Source of the DNA: Arthrobacter globiformis | Lineage (GTDB): Bacteria > Actinomycetota > Actinomycetes > Actinomycetales > Micrococcaceae | NCBI RefSeq assembly: GCF_030817195.1 | Contig: NZ_JAUSYZ010000001.1 | Span: 992,001 to 1,056,000 of the forward strand | DNA: 64,000 nt | Direction of reading: 5' to 3' | Shown here: positions 62,854 through 64,000 of the stretch, in pieces | How the letters are laid out: each line of letters begins with the position of its first letter | Position numbering within the stretch: position 1 is the stretch's first letter | Notes under the pieces: model-generated | Told to the model about the DNA's origin: nothing | What the model saw: only the letters and a program-made list of their open reading frames with translations | The model's database searches: none | Program-made: the position numbers and the translations under genes

Positions 62854-64000
62854 TTAGAGGCCGTACTTCTCCAGCAGGCGCAGCCAGACCTCGCTGATGG
62901 TTGGATAGGAGGGCACTGCGTGCCAGAGCCGGTCAAGCGGAACCTCCCCGACGACGGCGATCGTCGCGGCATGCAGGAGTTCGGCGACGTCCGGCCCGGC
63001 GAACGTGGCGCCCAGGAGCACCTTGCGGTCCTCATCCACCACGAGCTGTGCCCAGCCCTCATAGTTGCTGGCGTGCAGGGAGGAACCCGCCACGGCGATG
63101 GGCAGCTCCACCGACGATGCGCTGTAGCCATCCTTGCGGGCCTGCTGCAGCGATCTGCCGACGTTGGCCAGCTCGGGGTCCGTGAACACCACGTTGGGAA
63201 TGGCGTGTTCGTCGGCCGTCTGCGCGTACCGGCTCCACGGCTCGGGTTCCCCGCGAAGCTCGCCCTTGGCCCGGGCTGCAATGGCTGCCCCGGTGGCCCG
63301 GGCCTCGTATTTGCCCTGGTGGGTGAGCAGGGCCTTGCCCGCCGCGTCGCCCACCGCGTACAGCCACGGACCGCCGCCGTTGCGCGCCGCTTCCGCCACC
63401 AGGCCGGTCGAGTCCGTGCGGATGGCCAGGGGCTTGCCGTCGCTGGCCGACAGCCCCACGCTCTCCAGCCCGAGTCCGTCCAATGCGGGCCGCCGGCCGG
63501 TGGACACCAGCAGCTTGTCCACCGTGACGGTGTCGCCGCCGTCGAGCGTGAGCGTCAGGGAACCATCCGAATTCCTGTGGACGCTGCGGGTCTTGGTGTC
63601 GACCCGGAGCTCCACTCCGTCGGCCCGCAGGCCGGCGGCCACCAGTTCCGCAGCCTCAGCCGGGAAGTTCCGCAGCAGCCCGCTGCGCGCCACCAGCGTG
63701 ACCGCGGACCCGAGGCGGGCAAAGGCCTGGGCAAGCTCCGTGCCGGCGACGCCGCCGCCCAGCACGCCAAGCCGCTTGGGGACCTCCTTTGCCGAGGTCG
63801 CCTCCCGCGTGCCCCAGTACTCAACCTCGGACAGCCCGTCGACGGGTGGCTGGTTGGGCGTGGAGCCGTTGGCAAGGACGACGGCGTGACGCGCCGTGAG
63901 TGCATAGTCGTCACCGTCCAGCCCGGCTACTTTTACGGCCCGCTCGCCGGTGATCCGTGCCCGGCCGCGGATCAGTTCGATGCCCGCGCCCTCCACCCAT
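62854..64000 (-). CDS. FAD-dependent pyridine nucleotide-disulfide oxidoreductase, C-terminal part
   Basis: The gene is cut by the window edge; about 382 codons are present. The NAD(P) site is LGVLGGGVAGTELAQAFARLGS (about 75-96 of the visible part), followed by the FAD-binding VSTGRRPAL and LYAVGDAAGKALLTHQG; the dimerisation domain (about 240-380) ends HAVPSYPTISEVWLRLLEKYGL. The redox-active CxxxxC lies upstream of the window, so I cannot tell dihydrolipoamide dehydrogenase, mercuric reductase or a related disulfide reductase apart. The stop is 35 nt before the ABC-like gene. Confidence 0.88.
   Translation of the reverse strand, partial: WVEGAGIELIRGRARITGERAVKVAGLDGDDYALTARHAVVLANGSTPNQPPVDGLSEVEYWGTREATSAKEVPKRLGVLGGGVAGTELAQAFARLGSAVTLVARSGLLRNFPAEAAELVAAGLRADGVELRVDTKTRSVHRNSDGSLTLTLDGGDTVTVDKLLVSTGRRPALDGLGLESVGLSASDGKPLAIRTDSTGLVAEAARNGGGPWLYAVGDAAGKALLTHQGKYEARATGAAIAARAKGELRGEPEPWSRYAQTADEHAIPNVVFTDPELANVGRSLQQARKDGYSASSVELPIAVAGSSLHASNYEGWAQLVVDEDRKVLLGATFAGPDVAELLHAATIAVVGEVPLDRLWHAVPSYPTISEVWLRLLEKYGL

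Overview
The window is about 65% GC, with Arthrobacter/Pseudarthrobacter-like gene content and codon use (family Micrococcaceae, a monoderm actinobacterium). Supporting signs are the actinobacterial group 1h [NiFe]-hydrogenase operon, an alanine-rich cell-wall lytic protein behind a c-di-AMP riboswitch, MocR/YczE, Lhr with Nei, and the dense use of 4- or 8-nt stop/start overlaps. The genus is an inference from gene content. No phage, insertion sequence, CRISPR array or replication origin was seen.

Layout. 1-1152 is the 3' end of PEP carboxylase, followed by a mirror-symmetric repeat array in a strict 32-bp register (1169-1419). 1419-4432 is a FecBCD-type metal-chelate importer. 4582-14990 is a hydrogen-oxidation locus. 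Its main operon reads leftward from a visible promoter (15010-15038): hypA, hypB, small subunit, large subunit, a NifU/Rieske-like fusion, three conserved uncharacterised proteins, a 39-residue membrane protein, a maturation endopeptidase, hypC and a hydrophilic protein. hypD, hypE and hypF are absent from the window. 15165-22569 holds DedA, macro-domain, pseudouridine synthase, an ArsR/SRPBCC pair, MocR/YczE and Nei; giant Lhr helicase (22562-27667) and an FAD/Rieske oxidoreductase follow.

30527-37273 is an RND pump operon: two different CzcA/CusA-like permeases separated by a miniature lipoprotein that keeps only the last domain of a membrane-fusion adaptor, in a cell with no outer membrane. 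39440-39529 is tRNA-Ser(CGA). 39677-42314 is a three-gene operon (MDR dehydrogenase, pterin-synthase-like protein lacking canonical catalytic residues, glycosyltransferase) that may make a glycosylated small molecule. 42318-46768 holds DNA repair, tadA, PAP2 phosphatase, upp, VOC and HAD genes.

46808-60027 is rich in envelope functions: a membrane glycosyltransferase and a GT2-GtrA fusion, the riboswitch-controlled lytic protein, a two-component system, a VanY-type peptidase, and two genes that look frameshifted (54352-55153 and 55752-56628). 59377-62818 is a TetR-controlled operon pairing a YhgE/Pip permease with an ABC-like ATPase whose Walker A motif is destroyed. The window ends inside a flavoprotein disulfide reductase.

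Best candidates for undescribed biology are the RND-lipoprotein-RND operon, the pterin-like/glycosyltransferase operon, the uncharacterised accessory proteins of the hydrogenase operon, and the 32-bp phased repeat.
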